Shown piece by piece: positions 63,797 to 64,000 of a DNA stretch of 64,000 nucleotides. The DNA comes from Aromatoleum toluolicum (lineage in GTDB: Bacteria > Pseudomonadota > Gammaproteobacteria > Burkholderiales > Rhodocyclaceae). Numbering within the stretch: position 1 is the stretch's first letter; each line of letters starts with the position of its first letter. The translations under genes were made by a program, and so were the position numbers. The notes under the pieces are model-generated. The model worked only from the letters and a program-made list of their open reading frames with translations. It was not told the DNA's origin and did no database searches. The DNA lies in contig NZ_WTVS01000007.1 in assembly GCF_012911005.2 (NCBI RefSeq), positions 54,995 to 118,994 of the forward strand. Reading direction: 5' to 3'.

Positions 63797-63874
63797 GATG
63801 TCTCCTTCATTGGTCTGGAAAGGGTGCAACGCGCCCTCCGCCACGGCTCGTGGCCGGAACGGAAGGTTTGCTGC

Positions 63875-63884
63875 GGGGGGGGGG
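63875..63884. repeat. Homopolymeric G10 tract upstream of the dehydrogenase
   Basis: Ten consecutive G residues (C10 on the dehydrogenase strand) lie 79 bp upstream of its start codon. Such tracts slip during replication and can alter promoter spacing. An assembly or sequencing error is also possible at this length. Confidence 0.7.
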
Positions 63885-63930
63885 AACGGCTTCTATTTGT
63901 CCGGCAAGCAATCTGCTCGGGCACCGTGTT

Positions 63931-63996
63931 CCTCCCCCTTCAAGGGGGAGGTTAGGAGGGGGATGGGCTTCTGCGACGTCTGCTTAACCCATCCCC
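63931..63996. repeat. Palindromic intergenic repeat at the window edge
   Basis: CCTCCCCCTT-C-AAGGGGGAGG (63931-63951) is a perfect 10-bp hairpin. It is followed by GGGGATGGG and, beyond about 20 bp, the reverse CCCATCCCC (about 63958-63996), giving two nested inverted repeats. The look is that of a dispersed palindromic element common in proteobacterial intergenic regions. It continues past the right edge, so its full extent is not visible. Confidence 0.65.
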
Positions 63997-64000
63997 ACCC

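Overview
The window looks like part of a betaproteobacterial chromosome, most likely from the Rhodocyclales (Azoarcus/Thauera/Aromatoleum type). The assignment rests on high GC, a complete exosortase-A (XrtA)-type exopolysaccharide locus, two tandem Gram-negative trimeric porins, a CIRCE-controlled rpoH and a betaproteobacterial aa3 oxidase operon. No mobile elements, CRISPR arrays, rRNA or tRNA genes were recognised. The taxonomic call is inference from gene content.

Region 1 (1-6467): the end of a sulfatase-like gene on the + strand. Facing it is a minus-strand run of sugar-transfer genes: a secreted TPR protein, GtrB-type glycosyltransferase, GtrA flippase, GT-C (ArnT-like) transferase, GT4 glycosyltransferase and an unusual membrane-anchored deacetylase-like protein. 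GtrA+GtrB+GT-C is the classic three-part module for adding a sugar on the periplasmic side of the inner membrane.

Region 2 (6526-31386): the XrtA exopolysaccharide locus. A solitary asparagine-synthetase homologue with a degraded glutaminase domain (+) is followed by a 17-gene minus-strand operon of about 22 kb with mostly overlapping or nearly touching genes. In transcription order it encodes the outer-membrane export lipoprotein, chain-length protein, tyrosine autokinase, XrtA-associated outer-membrane protein, XrtA-associated ATPase, UDP-GlcNAc 2-epimerase, polysaccharide deacetylase, FemAB-like protein, a double glycosyltransferase, amidotransferase, GT4, exosortase A fused to an EpsI domain, GT4, CapK-like protein, an alpha-alpha toroid protein, a formyltransferase and an O-glycosylation ligase. 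A GNAT/FeeM-like acyltransferase diverges from the operon head. No PEP-CTERM substrate protein, EpsB-type initiating transferase or PrsK/PrsR regulators lie in the window.

Region 3 (31445-35337): two general porins with near-identical terminators, then rpoH (sigma-32) behind a perfect CIRCE operator.

Region 4 (35339-44029): the aa3 cytochrome c oxidase operon with its assembly and heme A genes (ctaC, ctaD, a small unknown ORF, a 40-aa assembly peptide, ctaG, a DUF2970 gene, ctaE, surf1, a Sco-like thiol protein, ctaA, ctaB, sco).

Region 5 (44188-52318): a nine-gene overlapping membrane-lipid operon (cyclopropane-fatty-acid-synthase family, DUF1365, FAD oxidoreductase, chalcone-isomerase-like, MFS, DUF3833, SDR, NTF2-like) next to a divergent MerR/B12-binding regulator of the LitR/CarH photoreceptor family. 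Palindromic operator candidates flank the shared promoter. This reads as a light- or singlet-oxygen-responsive lipid-modification unit.

Region 6 (52405-64000): housekeeping and signalling genes: hldE2/rfaE2-type adenylyltransferase, a histidine kinase with a REC-GGDEF-EAL regulator and a small protein, recQ, a solitary EAL protein, cytochrome b561, a CDF metal transporter, a YidB-like protein and a leucine/glutamate-type dehydrogenase. The window ends in a palindromic intergenic repeat.
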